Below the pieces are notes generated by a model. It was not told where the DNA came from. It saw only the letters and a list, made by a program, of their open reading frames with translations, and made no database searches. Below are positions 53,451 through 61,443 of a stretch of DNA of 64,000 bases, piece after piece; the first letter of the stretch is position 1, and every line of letters starts with the position of its first letter. The stretch comes from Ignavibacteriota bacterium (GTDB lineage Bacteria > Bacteroidota > Ignavibacteria > UBA10030 > SZUA-254), in contig JANYJZ010000037.1 in the NCBI GenBank assembly GCA_025358305.1, positions 1-64,000 on the forward strand, written 5' to 3'. A program made the translations under genes and the position numbers.

Positions 53451-55718
53451 ATGAAGAAGCTCCTGTGCATCGCAGTATGGATATGCTTTACCAATCTTGG
53501 CGTGAGCCAAGCCATCTTCTTCCCACAGGCCGACTACGCCGACAGCGCATCATTGGCAAGAGCCATGCCGATCCTCGCCAAGCGAGTCATTGCCGAATAC
53601 CGGAACCCCGACACCTCTGCATTGTATGGTACTCTGTACCGCGCGCAAATTGTGGCGCAAGAGTATACCGGCGCAGAAAGAACGCTCGCGGCGTACTCGG
53701 ACGTGATCGAGCCGGACAGCACGTTCAGACGCTCGATCGCTTTCTCCTACAAGGTCTATTGCCGCGTGATGGCTCTGAAGGAAGCGGACCGCGGCAGGCC
53801 GTTCAGCGATCTCTATGACGAGGCATTTAGCGAGCTCTTCCGCCCGCTCTCAGAAAAAGAGAGGGAGGACGCAGGATTCTTCTTTACGTACGATCTGACC
53901 GAGTTCAAAAAGACACTCGATGAGCTCATCGCATCGCAGAGGAATGCGCAGAGCGATTCCATCGCACTCACGCCGGCCGTGGCGCTCTGCAAGAACTACT
54001 GCAGATGGCTGGTGTATGCCACCACCGGGACGCTGGCCACAGAGCTCCTGACCAAGTTTGAGAATGAGACATACATCAGCGAGGACAGCGTGTTGGTCAA
54101 AACGGCGGACGGCGGGACGGTCTCGCTCACCGTGGTACGAAAGAAGGACGCGGTGCTCCCCCAGGCTGTCGCATTGATGTATACCATCTATCCCGGGTTC
54201 GACCATCTCATGGCCAGGGAGGCCGCGATGAGAGGGTATGTCGGCGTCGTGGCAAACACGCGGGGCAAACGCCTGAGCCCGGACGCGGTGGAGCCCTTCG
54301 AGCACGATGCGAAGGACGCCTACTCGATCATCGATTGGATCACGAAGCAGCCCTGGTGCAATGGAAAAGTGGGCATGTGGGGCGGGAGCTATCTCGGCTT
54401 CGCGCAATGGAGCGCCGCAAAGCACCTCCACCCGTCGCTACTGACGATCGTCCCGCAGGTCGCCGTAGGGATTGGCATCGACTACCCCATGCAAAACGGC
54501 ATCTTCTGCACGTACATGCTGCGATGGATACATCTTGTGTCGGACACTAAGCTCACCGACTGGAATAATTTCCAAGATACCGCCAAATGGAATAACGTCT
54601 TTGCGAAGTGGTATCGAAGCGGGAGCAGCATGCGTCAGCTGGACACCGTCGAAGGCCGGCCGAACGCGATCTTCCAGCGATGGCTCGATCACCCGTCATA
54701 CGATCGTTACTGGAAGGATATGACGCCGCAACAAGATGAGTTCTCCCGGATCACCATTCCCGTTCTCACCATCACCGGCTACTGGGATGACGACCAACTG
54801 GGCGCCATGTACTATTACAAGCAGCACCATCAATGGAACAAGAATACGAACCACTATCTGCTCATCGGACCGTATGACCATGGGGGTTCGCAGGGATTTC
54901 CCAGTCCGAAATTGTCTGGCTATACGATCGATTCGGTCGCAAATATTCCGATCTCGGACATCGTCTTTCAGTGGTTCGACCACGTCATGAAGGATAGCGC
55001 CATGCCGGCGATCCTCTCCGACAAGGTCAACTTTGAGGTGATGGGCGCGAACCAGTGGAGGCATGTCTCGTCACTGGAAAAGATGAACAACGACACCTTG
55101 TCGTTCTCGTTGAGCGATTCCATGAGCGACGGCCAGTACCGGCTTCTTCCGACGACACCCGGGGCGGCGGGATTCATAGAAAGCAAAGTGGATTTCAAGG
55201 ACAGGACGGTCATAGAACCGACCGGAGATGCCATCGATGCATTTCCCGCACTTCTCGACAGCGTTCTGCATCCCGGGAAGAAACTCGTATTCATGAGCGA
55301 TCGCCTCAAGGAGGACATGACGATCTCCGGTTCGATGAAGGCGTCCATCCGGGCGGCCATCAACAAGAAGGACATGGATGTCGTCGTCGATCTCTACGCA
55401 CAAATGCCCGATGGACATTATCTCGCCCTCAATGAAAATGTGCAGCGGGCCAGCTATGCGAAGGACAGGACCACGAGACGCCTTCTGGAGCCAAATACAA
55501 TCGAACAGATTGAACTCACCAATACGTTCATGACGAGCATTCGATTGACAAAGGGCAGCAGGATCGTCGTGATGGTTGGCGTCAATCTGAATCCGCAGTG
55601 GCAGATCAACTATGGCACCGGCAAGGATGTCAGTGAAGAAGATATCCGGGATGCGAATACCCCACTGGACGTGAAATGGTACACGAGCAGCACGATTAAA
55701 ATACCTATCTGGAAATAA
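53451..55718 (+). CDS. Secreted CocE/NonD-family alpha/beta hydrolase
   Basis: A 755-residue X-Pro dipeptidyl-peptidase/CocE-type serine hydrolase. After a signal peptide (LCIAVWICFTNLGVSQA) comes a helical N-terminal extension of about 190 residues, then the hydrolase. VVANTRGKRLSPDAVEPFEH and GKVGMWGGSYLGFAQWSAAK place the nucleophile at Ser313; TITGYWDDDQLGAMYYY gives the acid and IGPYDHGGSQG the histidine. A C-terminal jellyroll follows. The usual R-G-x-S pattern here reads TRGKRLS. GC content is lower than that of neighbours, a sign of recent acquisition. Peptide or ester substrates are both possible. Confidence 0.9.
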   Translation: MKKLLCIAVWICFTNLGVSQAIFFPQADYADSASLARAMPILAKRVIAEYRNPDTSALYGTLYRAQIVAQEYTGAERTLAAYSDVIEPDSTFRRSIAFSYKVYCRVMALKEADRGRPFSDLYDEAFSELFRPLSEKEREDAGFFFTYDLTEFKKTLDELIASQRNAQSDSIALTPAVALCKNYCRWLVYATTGTLATELLTKFENETYISEDSVLVKTADGGTVSLTVVRKKDAVLPQAVALMYTIYPGFDHLMAREAAMRGYVGVVANTRGKRLSPDAVEPFEHDAKDAYSIIDWITKQPWCNGKVGMWGGSYLGFAQWSAAKHLHPSLLTIVPQVAVGIGIDYPMQNGIFCTYMLRWIHLVSDTKLTDWNNFQDTAKWNNVFAKWYRSGSSMRQLDTVEGRPNAIFQRWLDHPSYDRYWKDMTPQQDEFSRITIPVLTITGYWDDDQLGAMYYYKQHHQWNKNTNHYLLIGPYDHGGSQGFPSPKLSGYTIDSVANIPISDIVFQWFDHVMKDSAMPAILSDKVNFEVMGANQWRHVSSLEKMNNDTLSFSLSDSMSDGQYRLLPTTPGAAGFIESKVDFKDRTVIEPTGDAIDAFPALLDSVLHPGKKLVFMSDRLKEDMTISGSMKASIRAAINKKDMDVVVDLYAQMPDGHYLALNENVQRASYAKDRTTRRLLEPNTIEQIELTNTFMTSIRLTKGSRIVVMVGVNLNPQWQINYGTGKDVSEEDIRDANTPLDVKWYTSSTIKIPIWK

Positions 55719-55766
55719 TACAATTCACCTATGTGTGCAAGAGCAATCCTCAAACTGGAGGATGAA

Positions 55767-56528
55767 ATGAAACAGAGTTGCCTATTCCTCATCGCAACAA
55801 TTATCTCCGTCATTTTATCTGGTTGTCAAAGTGGTCCGTCAAAAACAACTGGGTCGTATGATGCTGACAGTATTAAGACGATTATTATGGATATTCAGCA
55901 GCAGATGTTGGATGCTTCGGCGATCCCTGATGCACAGAAGCGTGCGAAAACATACGAATCCTTTTGCGAAGACAGTCTTGTAGCTACTTCATATGAGAAT
56001 GATTTTTCCACACATTCTTCTATGGTATCGCATGATTTATATACAAGATTTCTTGTTCCACCACACGATTACACTTTCCGTCTCTTCGGCGGCACAGCCA
56101 TTCTTAGTTTTCTTGAAACCGCTTTGGAGATCATCAATGCTGACACTGTTTTTCATAATGTCCGCATTACGAAAACATTTTCCCTTGACCATGAGACATG
56201 GAAAATGGCCTCAATGAGTTCCACCCTTCAGCCTCATAATTATTTCAGACCTGTTCCGGAGAAACATCGGAATTCATATCCCAACTATGCGGGTATCTAC
56301 CAATGGGGCCCATCGCAAATGGATACAGCCTTCGTGCAAAACGGAGAACTCTATGGTGGATCCACTGCCAACTCGTTGTCACACCTTTTTCCCGTGGATG
56401 ATTCGACATATATGGATGGATATGATTTAGGTCGGGTAATTTTCGGGCGGGATGAGAACGGAAAGGTGACCCATTACACGTATGTGAGATACGATGGTCA
56501 AAGAATGAGAATTCCTAAAATCAAATAA
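55767..56528 (+). CDS. Low-GC lipoprotein of unknown function
   Basis: The ATG at 55767 is preceded by GGAGG with 5-nt spacing; an earlier ATG at 55731 lacks an SD. The 253-residue product has a lipobox (CLFLIATIISVILSGC, QSGPS). The middle part resembles a SnoaL/NTF2-like fold (ETALEIINADTVFHNVRITK) and the end (YAGIYQWGPSQMDTAFVQNG, YVRYDGQRMRIP) a DUF3471-like tail of hydrolases. Its base composition is the most AT-rich of the window, together with the hydrolase just upstream. No catalytic residues are recognised. Confidence 0.72.
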   Translation: MKQSCLFLIATIISVILSGCQSGPSKTTGSYDADSIKTIIMDIQQQMLDASAIPDAQKRAKTYESFCEDSLVATSYENDFSTHSSMVSHDLYTRFLVPPHDYTFRLFGGTAILSFLETALEIINADTVFHNVRITKTFSLDHETWKMASMSSTLQPHNYFRPVPEKHRNSYPNYAGIYQWGPSQMDTAFVQNGELYGGSTANSLSHLFPVDDSTYMDGYDLGRVIFGRDENGKVTHYTYVRYDGQRMRIPKIK

Positions 56529-56564
56529 GGAACTTTACTCCCTTCAACGTGTAACACTTGAATC

Positions 56565-56993
56565 TCACGAGCTGAGTTGACTCGCCGACGAATCGTATTC
56601 CAACTCAAAATGATAACCGTCTCGGTTGGCCAGATACATTCCAACTCCGCGAATGCCTTCGAGTTGACCGGTGCCGGAACCTTTCGCGATCCGCAACACC
56701 GCTTTTGCCTCTCCACCTTCAAAGGTACCATTGTCTTCGAGGACAAAACTGCCTGATCTTCCCGAGAGCGACCCTTTGAAATAGATGAGCCCTACTATCG
56801 AAGCGGAAGCGTTATGTTGATCATTCGGGTCAGAGTGACTGTAGAACATCAGATACTCGACAATGGCCTTGCCTTCGATCTCTCCGGTGAGGCTGTATTC
56901 GACGGAGGCTTTCGTCATCTTCTTGTCGGGCGCCATTTGTCGATAACTTGACTCTTCCCACTTCGTTAGCGTGTAGGTGCCTTTGGCCTTCAT
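56565..56993 (-). CDS. DUF3224 domain protein
   Basis: A 142-residue single-domain protein. GTYTLTKWEESSYRQMAPDK, GEIEGKAIVEYLMFYS, IVGLIYFKGSLSGRSGSFVL and GSGTGQLEGIRGVGMYL follow the DUF3224 pattern, a small beta-barrel related to allene-oxide-cyclase-like folds. No signal peptide is seen, so it is probably cytoplasmic. GGAGGGAGA lies upstream of the ATG. It stands alone in antisense orientation between the lipoprotein and the T9SS cargo gene. Molecular function is unknown in the family. Confidence 0.85.
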   Translation of the reverse strand: MKAKGTYTLTKWEESSYRQMAPDKKMTKASVEYSLTGEIEGKAIVEYLMFYSHSDPNDQHNASASIVGLIYFKGSLSGRSGSFVLEDNGTFEGGEAKAVLRIAKGSGTGQLEGIRGVGMYLANRDGYHFELEYDSSASQLSS

Positions 56994-57028
56994 GTCTCTC
57001 TCCCTCCATTTGTTGTCATTTTCTGTGC

Positions 57029-57059
57029 ATATGCCAAGGCAAGAATTCCGATGGCATAT
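57029..57059. promoter_or_regulatory. Perfect 8-bp inverted repeat upstream of the DUF3224 gene
   Basis: ATATGCCA (57029-57036) and TGGCATAT (57052-57059) are separated by 15 nt. It lies 36-66 nt before the DUF3224 ATG, where an operator could overlap the promoter. It could also be a simple hairpin; there is no T-run. Confidence 0.45.
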
Positions 57060-57082
57060 TCACACCAGCCTCCACGGCCTTA

Positions 57083-57137
57083 GGAAGCTCTCAAGAGCTT
57101 TCTAGCGAAAGACGGGCCCTTTTGGCCGCGTCTTTCG
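57083..57137. terminator. Two adjacent hairpins between DUF3224 and T9SS-cargo genes
   Basis: AAGCTCT (57085-57091) pairs with AGAGCTT (57094-57100) over a 2-nt loop, likely opened in RNA. Right after it, CGAAAGACG (57106-57114) pairs with CGTCTTTCG (57129-57137), with an inner GGCC/GGCC stem and TTTG after the stem on the plus strand. The second looks like an intrinsic terminator with a short T-run. No gene ends just before it on the plus strand, so its client is unclear. The rest of 56994-57290 holds no gene that I can support. Confidence 0.5.
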
Positions 57138-57290
57138 TTTGAAGGAGAGGGATGCGGAACTCCCCCCCTTCTTTTTCCATCATCCTGCACGAACGCCGGC
57201 CCGGATCTATTCCCTGTCACACCCCCCTTGATTCAGGGCGAGGTTTTGCCCTCTTTCCATCGACAAGATGAACGACGCCTAGGAGGAATA

Positions 57291-58472
57291 GTGTCACAGA
57301 GAATCAATTTCTGCGCCCGATCCGGCAGCATGAGGCTTTTCCTTTCTGCCATGGTGTGCATCACCATGGCGGCCGGGACGGTCTCCCGCGCTCAACTGAT
57401 CTCGTCGGAGAGTTTCCAATACGCCACAGGCAATGTCACCGGGAAGAATGGTGGAACGGGTTGGAGCGGGGCGTGGTTCAACAGCCCCTTGAACTCCACC
57501 GACAACAAGGTCGATACCCTCGGGTTGTCGTCATCGCCTCAGGTCATTGGGGCAGGAAACAAGAATCGACAGATCGGGAGTGATGTCCGGAATTTCCGAT
57601 ATCTCGATACCACGAGTGCGTGGCTGGCGTCGTATCTTGTCAATGGAACGTACGGAAAGACGTTCGGCAAGGATTCAACGACCATCTGGATCAGTTTTTT
57701 GATCTCGTGCAGTTCGTACCCGACGCTCGCGTACGGCGGGCTTCATCTCATGGACGGGGTTGGCGACGTCACGCTCGATCCGTTCGGGTTCAAACAGCTC
57801 CACCAGCGATTTCAGTTCGGGGCCGACAACACGCATCCAAATTTCATCATGTCGCGCGTGACCAACGGACTGCCCGGCGGCGCGACGTGGCAGGGTCACG
57901 TACCGGTCAACGCACAAGTGCGGCTCCTGGTCCATCGGATCGACTTCCATGCGGGCCCCGAAGAAGCCTGGATGTGGATCGACCCGTCCGGATCGGGAGC
58001 TCCTGACACCTCCACGGCCGATCTTCACGCCGTGAATATCACGGATTTCAAGTTCAACGCCGTGAACATCGGCTCGGGCTCCAGCGCGAAGTTCTCGTTC
58101 GATGAGCTGCGCATCGGGACGACGTATCAATCAGTGGTCCCCGGGGCGGTGAGCGGCGTCGAAGAAGCGGACGTATCATCCCCGACAGCATTTTCCTTAG
58201 GACAAAACTATCCGAACCCCTTCAATCCGACAACCACAATCGAATATCATGTACGTTCCGGCGAAAGTCATATTCTCTTGAACGTGTTCGACCTGCTCGG
58301 ACGGGAGATCACGACACTCGTCGACGACCGGAGGACCCAGGGCGATTACCGCATCATATGGGATGCTTCGCATTTGGCGAGTGGCACATATTTCTATCGT
58401 CTCAGCGCGACCCCGACAGCCGGAATGTTGAACGGATATGTCGAGACGAGGAAGGTCGTGCTGGCAAAATAG
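57291..58472 (+). CDS. Secreted T9SS cargo protein with C-terminal sorting domain
   Basis: I choose GTG 57291, with AGGAGG 4 nt upstream, over ATG 57330 which has no SD. The 393-residue product has a signal peptide, then a lectin/jellyroll-like domain with a recognisable start SSESFQYATGNVTGKNGGTG. The C-terminal 85 residues are a type A T9SS sorting domain: FSLGQNYPNPFNPTTTIEYH, VFDLLGREITTLVDD and SGTYFYRLSATP, ending in the basic TRKVVLAK. It is therefore likely exported through SprA, cleaved by PorU and displayed or released. A role in binding glycans is a guess. Confidence 0.85.
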   Translation: MSQRINFCARSGSMRLFLSAMVCITMAAGTVSRAQLISSESFQYATGNVTGKNGGTGWSGAWFNSPLNSTDNKVDTLGLSSSPQVIGAGNKNRQIGSDVRNFRYLDTTSAWLASYLVNGTYGKTFGKDSTTIWISFLISCSSYPTLAYGGLHLMDGVGDVTLDPFGFKQLHQRFQFGADNTHPNFIMSRVTNGLPGGATWQGHVPVNAQVRLLVHRIDFHAGPEEAWMWIDPSGSGAPDTSTADLHAVNITDFKFNAVNIGSGSSAKFSFDELRIGTTYQSVVPGAVSGVEEADVSSPTAFSLGQNYPNPFNPTTTIEYHVRSGESHILLNVFDLLGREITTLVDDRRTQGDYRIIWDASHLASGTYFYRLSATPTAGMLNGYVETRKVVLAK

Positions 58473-58500
58473 GTAGCGTGCAGTTCCTTACTGCGTAGAA

Positions 58501-58521
58501 GCGGGGGCTGTATGCCTCCGC
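58501..58521 (+). terminator. Hairpin after the T9SS-cargo gene
   Basis: GCGGGGGC (58501-58508) pairs with GCCTCCGC (58514-58521), with one G-U pair, around TGTAT, 29 nt after the stop codon. There is no T-run, so termination is uncertain. The remainder of 58473-58693 shows no gene. Confidence 0.4.
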
Positions 58522-58693
58522 GAGGGGGATGGCCGATGCCAGCCATTCGGTCGACGGGGGGAGGCGGGCGCGGTTACCTCGAGCCAGCTTGGAACGTTGA
58601 CTCTCGCTCAATCGTCTCAGCCGTTTGTTGCGGAGTCGTCTATCCCCTTATGGTCATCGCCGGTGAATGCCATGTTGGCGAATGCCAGCAGGA

Positions 58694-59155
58694 TCACCGC
58701 ACGACGAGCACGTCGCACGGCGCCTTCCGTACGACCTTCTCCGCATTGCTGCCGAAGAGGATGTGCTCCACCCCCGTGTGGCCGTGCGTCGCGATGACGA
58801 TGAGGTCGACCTTCTCTTCCTCGGTCGTCTTGATGATCTCCAGGAACGGCTTGCCGCTGCAGACGATCGTACGCGCCGGGACCGCGCCGGCGATCTGCTG
58901 CTTCACGAGCTTCGCCAGTTCCGCCTCCCCCCGCTCCGTCATCTCTCTTTCGATCGCGGGGACCGCCACCTGGCCGAACCCGAAATCCGCCGGATAGACC
59001 GCGCTCTCCACGACATAGAGGAGGATGAGTTCCGCCTGAAAGGTCTTGGCGAGGGTGATGGACGACAGAAGCGCCTTCTTCGAGGAGTCGGAAAAATCGA
59101 TGGGCACGAGGATGCGTTTGTAGACGGGGGCGTGCGGGGGCGCGTGGTGTGCCAT
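58694..59155 (-). CDS. Universal stress protein (UspA family)
   Basis: A 153-residue single-domain USP. KRILVPIDFSDSSKKALLSS at the start and IVIATHGHTGVEHILFGSNA followed by EKVVRKAPCDVLVV at the end contain the G-2x-G-9x-G(S) nucleotide-binding motif, so ATP binding is expected. An N-terminal MAHHAPPHAP leader is extra. AAAGGG precedes the ATG. It lies downstream of ilvE, past a strong hairpin, and may be partly co-transcribed with it. Stress role is by family. Confidence 0.93.
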   Translation of the reverse strand: MAHHAPPHAPVYKRILVPIDFSDSSKKALLSSITLAKTFQAELILLYVVESAVYPADFGFGQVAVPAIEREMTERGEAELAKLVKQQIAGAVPARTIVCSGKPFLEIIKTTEEEKVDLIVIATHGHTGVEHILFGSNAEKVVRKAPCDVLVVR

Positions 59156-59198
59156 GGCGGTGTTCCCTTTCTTGGGGGCCTGGATCCGCGCCTCCGGA

Positions 59199-59224
59199 GG
59201 CCGTCCCCTGGCGAGGGGACGGCC
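59199..59224 (-). terminator. Perfect 10-bp hairpin between ilvE and uspA
   Basis: GGCCGTCCCC (59199-59208) pairs with GGGGACGGCC (59215-59224) around TGGCGA. It lies 37 nt after the ilvE stop. With no T-run on either strand it may stall polymerase, act with Rho, or protect the ilvE mRNA end. Confidence 0.55.
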
Positions 59225-59260
59225 CCGTTCCGGGCGCGCGTATGTCTCGAGTCTTCGCTG

Positions 59261-60178
59261 CTAGATGAACTTCAGCCATCCATGCGGGTCGTTCCCGTTA
59301 TGGACGACGTCGAAGAACCGGCGCTGGACCTCTTTCGTGATCGGTCCGGGGATCGTCGTGCCGACCGTGAGTCGGTCGACGGAGCGGATCGGGGTGATCT
59401 CGGCGGCCGTGCCTGTGAAGAAGAGCTCGTCGGCGATCGAGAGCATCTCCCGGGCGACGGTGACCTCCTGAACGCGGTAGCCCATCTCTTTCAAGAGATG
59501 CATGGCCGAGGACCGCGTCACTCCGGCGAGGATGCTCGAGGTGAACGGCGGCGTGTAGACGTCCTTGTTCTTCACCATAAAGATGTTCTCGCCGCTTCCC
59601 TCGCTCACGTAGCCTCGGACGTCCAAGGCGATACCTTCGGTGAAGCCGGCCTTGATCGCCTCGATCTTGATGAGCTGCGCGTTGAGATAGTTCCCTCCGG
59701 CCTTCGCGATCGTGGGGAACGTGTTCGGCGCGGGACGCGTCCAGGAGGAGACGCAGACGTCGATGCCTTCGGTCAAGGCTTCCTTCCCGAGGTACGTGCC
59801 CCATTCCCAGACCGCGATCGCGACGTCGATCGGGTTGTTCAGGGGGTTCACGCCGACGTCGCCGTAGCCGCGGTACACGATGGGCCGGATGTAGCACGAC
59901 TTCATCTTGTTCACCCTGATCGTCTCGATGATCGCGTCCTCGAGCTGCTGCTTTGTGTAGGGGATCTCGGCGTGGTAGATCCGCACGGAGTCATAGAGCC
60001 GCTCGAGATGTTTGTCAAGGCGGAAGATCGCAGGGCCCTTCTTCGTCTCGTAGCAGCGGATCCCTTCGAACCAGCTCGATCCGTAATGGACCACATGGGA
60101 GAGCACATGGATCTGCGCGTCGGCCCAATTGACGAGCTTTCCATTCATCCATATTTTTTCAACAGGCTTCACTGGCAT
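59261..60178 (-). CDS. ilvE: Branched-chain amino acid aminotransferase
   Basis: A fold-type IV PLP aminotransferase of 305 residues that performs the last step of Val, Leu and Ile synthesis. FEGIRCYETKKGPAIFRLDK at the start, the PLP lysine in FPTIAKAGGNYLNAQLIK, and LDVRGYVSEGSGENIFMVKN with the cofactor-binding glutamate match BCAT I of bacteria. D-amino-acid transaminase and ADC lyase are related but the WFEGIRCY block favours IlvE. AAGGA lies 9 nt before the ATG. It starts 43 bp after the GNAT gene, so it may belong to the same message as the sphingolipid genes. Confidence 0.94.
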   Translation of the reverse strand: MPVKPVEKIWMNGKLVNWADAQIHVLSHVVHYGSSWFEGIRCYETKKGPAIFRLDKHLERLYDSVRIYHAEIPYTKQQLEDAIIETIRVNKMKSCYIRPIVYRGYGDVGVNPLNNPIDVAIAVWEWGTYLGKEALTEGIDVCVSSWTRPAPNTFPTIAKAGGNYLNAQLIKIEAIKAGFTEGIALDVRGYVSEGSGENIFMVKNKDVYTPPFTSSILAGVTRSSAMHLLKEMGYRVQEVTVAREMLSIADELFFTGTAAEITPIRSVDRLTVGTTIPGPITKEVQRRFFDVVHNGNDPHGWLKFI

Positions 60179-60221
60179 TGGTCGATTCCTTCGGTTAGAG
60201 AGAGAGCGTTACTCCATCGGT

Positions 60222-61340
60222 TCACAGACTCGCTTCATAGATACGATACGTCTTGTACTTCTCGCCGTTCATGAACTCGGCAGCCCTGTTCATCATCACG
60301 TTGTCCTCGAGGACCCAGCTCGCCTCGCCGAAGGGGTACCCCATCTCGATGCCCCGCTTCCCCGTCTCATACAGGAGGAGCGAACCGGCGCCGCTCTTGA
60401 TCTTCTCCGGGATGATCCCCAGGACGATGATCCGGACGAGCTTGATCTCCTTCTTTCGCGTCATCAGGTGGAAGAGGCCCGGGAGAAGCCGGCCCTTCTT
60501 GTTGTGCTTCAGGGCGATGTTGAGGTCGGGGAGCGACAGGGAGAAGCCGACCGGTACCCCCTTGTGCTCCGCGATGAGGACGAGCTCGGGCACGACGACC
60601 GGCTTGAGGTCCTTCGCCAGGGCGTTGAACTCGTCGTCCGTCATCGGCACGGCGCCCCAATTGTGCTGCCAGGCGCTGTTATAGAGCCCCTTGATGAGCT
60701 TGATCTCGTTCTTGAAGTCCTTCATGTTGATCGGCCGCACGGTGAGGTCCTCGCGCTTTCGGACGAGCTCCGCGACGCGCGCGAACTTCGGGCTGAAGAC
60801 GTTCTCTTCGCGCATGAGGTAGGCGTAGAGATCCTTGCACTTCGCCAGGCCGGCCCCTTCGAGGAGCCGCGCGTAATAGGGGGGATTGTAGGGCATGAGC
60901 ACCGCCGGGGTATGCTGGAACCCGTCGATGAGGAGCCCGTACTCGTCGTTCACCGACGGGGAAGCGGGGCCGCGCAGGGCGGTCATGCCGCGTGCCCTGA
61001 GCCACTCGCGCGCCGTCTGGACAAGTGCGGTGGCCACCGACTGGTCGTCGATGCACTCGAAGAACCCGAAGAACCCGAGCTTGTCTGCGTGTTCCTTGTT
61101 GTGGTTGCGGTTGACGATGGCGCCGATGCGCCCGACGATCTTCTCGTCGCGCCGCGCGAGGAAGAACTCAGCCTCTGAGTGGGAGTAGAAGGGGTTGCCT
61201 TTGCGGTCCATGAGCTTCCGGCGGTCCATGAGGAGCGGCGGCACCCATGCGGGGGAATCGCGGTAGATCTCCCAGGCAAAACGGATGAACGCTTCGGTTT
61301 CCTTCTTGGAAGCGATGGGTCGTATGCTCAAGGAGCTCAT
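60222..61340 (-). CDS. GNAT-superfamily acyltransferase, candidate bacterial ceramide synthase
   Basis: A 372-residue cytoplasmic protein of the Acyl-CoA N-acyltransferase superfamily. SIRPIASKKETEAFIRFAWE, YSHSEAEFFLARRDEKIVGR and IGAIVNRNHNKEH form an N-terminal GNAT-like half; VPELVLIAEHKGVPVGFSLS and GAGSLLLYETGKRGIEMGYP a second. No signal peptide or membrane helix is evident. It follows the spt-like gene on the same strand. The bacterial ceramide synthase of Caulobacter (bCerS) is a GNAT-type enzyme in a cluster with spt, which makes the same role plausible: N-acylation of a sphingoid base. This is inference from context and fold; other acyl acceptors remain possible. Confidence 0.62.
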   Translation of the reverse strand: MSSLSIRPIASKKETEAFIRFAWEIYRDSPAWVPPLLMDRRKLMDRKGNPFYSHSEAEFFLARRDEKIVGRIGAIVNRNHNKEHADKLGFFGFFECIDDQSVATALVQTAREWLRARGMTALRGPASPSVNDEYGLLIDGFQHTPAVLMPYNPPYYARLLEGAGLAKCKDLYAYLMREENVFSPKFARVAELVRKREDLTVRPINMKDFKNEIKLIKGLYNSAWQHNWGAVPMTDDEFNALAKDLKPVVVPELVLIAEHKGVPVGFSLSLPDLNIALKHNKKGRLLPGLFHLMTRKKEIKLVRIIVLGIIPEKIKSGAGSLLLYETGKRGIEMGYPFGEASWVLEDNVMMNRAAEFMNGEKYKTYRIYEASL

Positions 61341-61394
61341 GGGCTAGCGAAGAATAGTGATGCAGCGGTGAACGGTCACGGCCCAGAGGGGGCA

Positions 61395-61429
61395 CAGCCG
61401 CACGCCCGCATGGCGCGGGCGTCCGGCTG
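61395..61429 (-). terminator. Long hairpin between spt-like and GNAT genes
   Basis: AGCCG (61396-61400) plus ACGCCCGC (61402-61409) pair with GCGGGCGT (61415-61422) plus CGGCT (61424-61428), with one C-C mismatch and a 5-nt loop. On the minus strand it lies 15 nt after the spt-like stop. It lacks a T-run, so an mRNA-processing or attenuating hairpin inside an operon is as likely as a terminator. Confidence 0.55.
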
Positions 61430-61443
61430 GCACGGAAGAAGTG

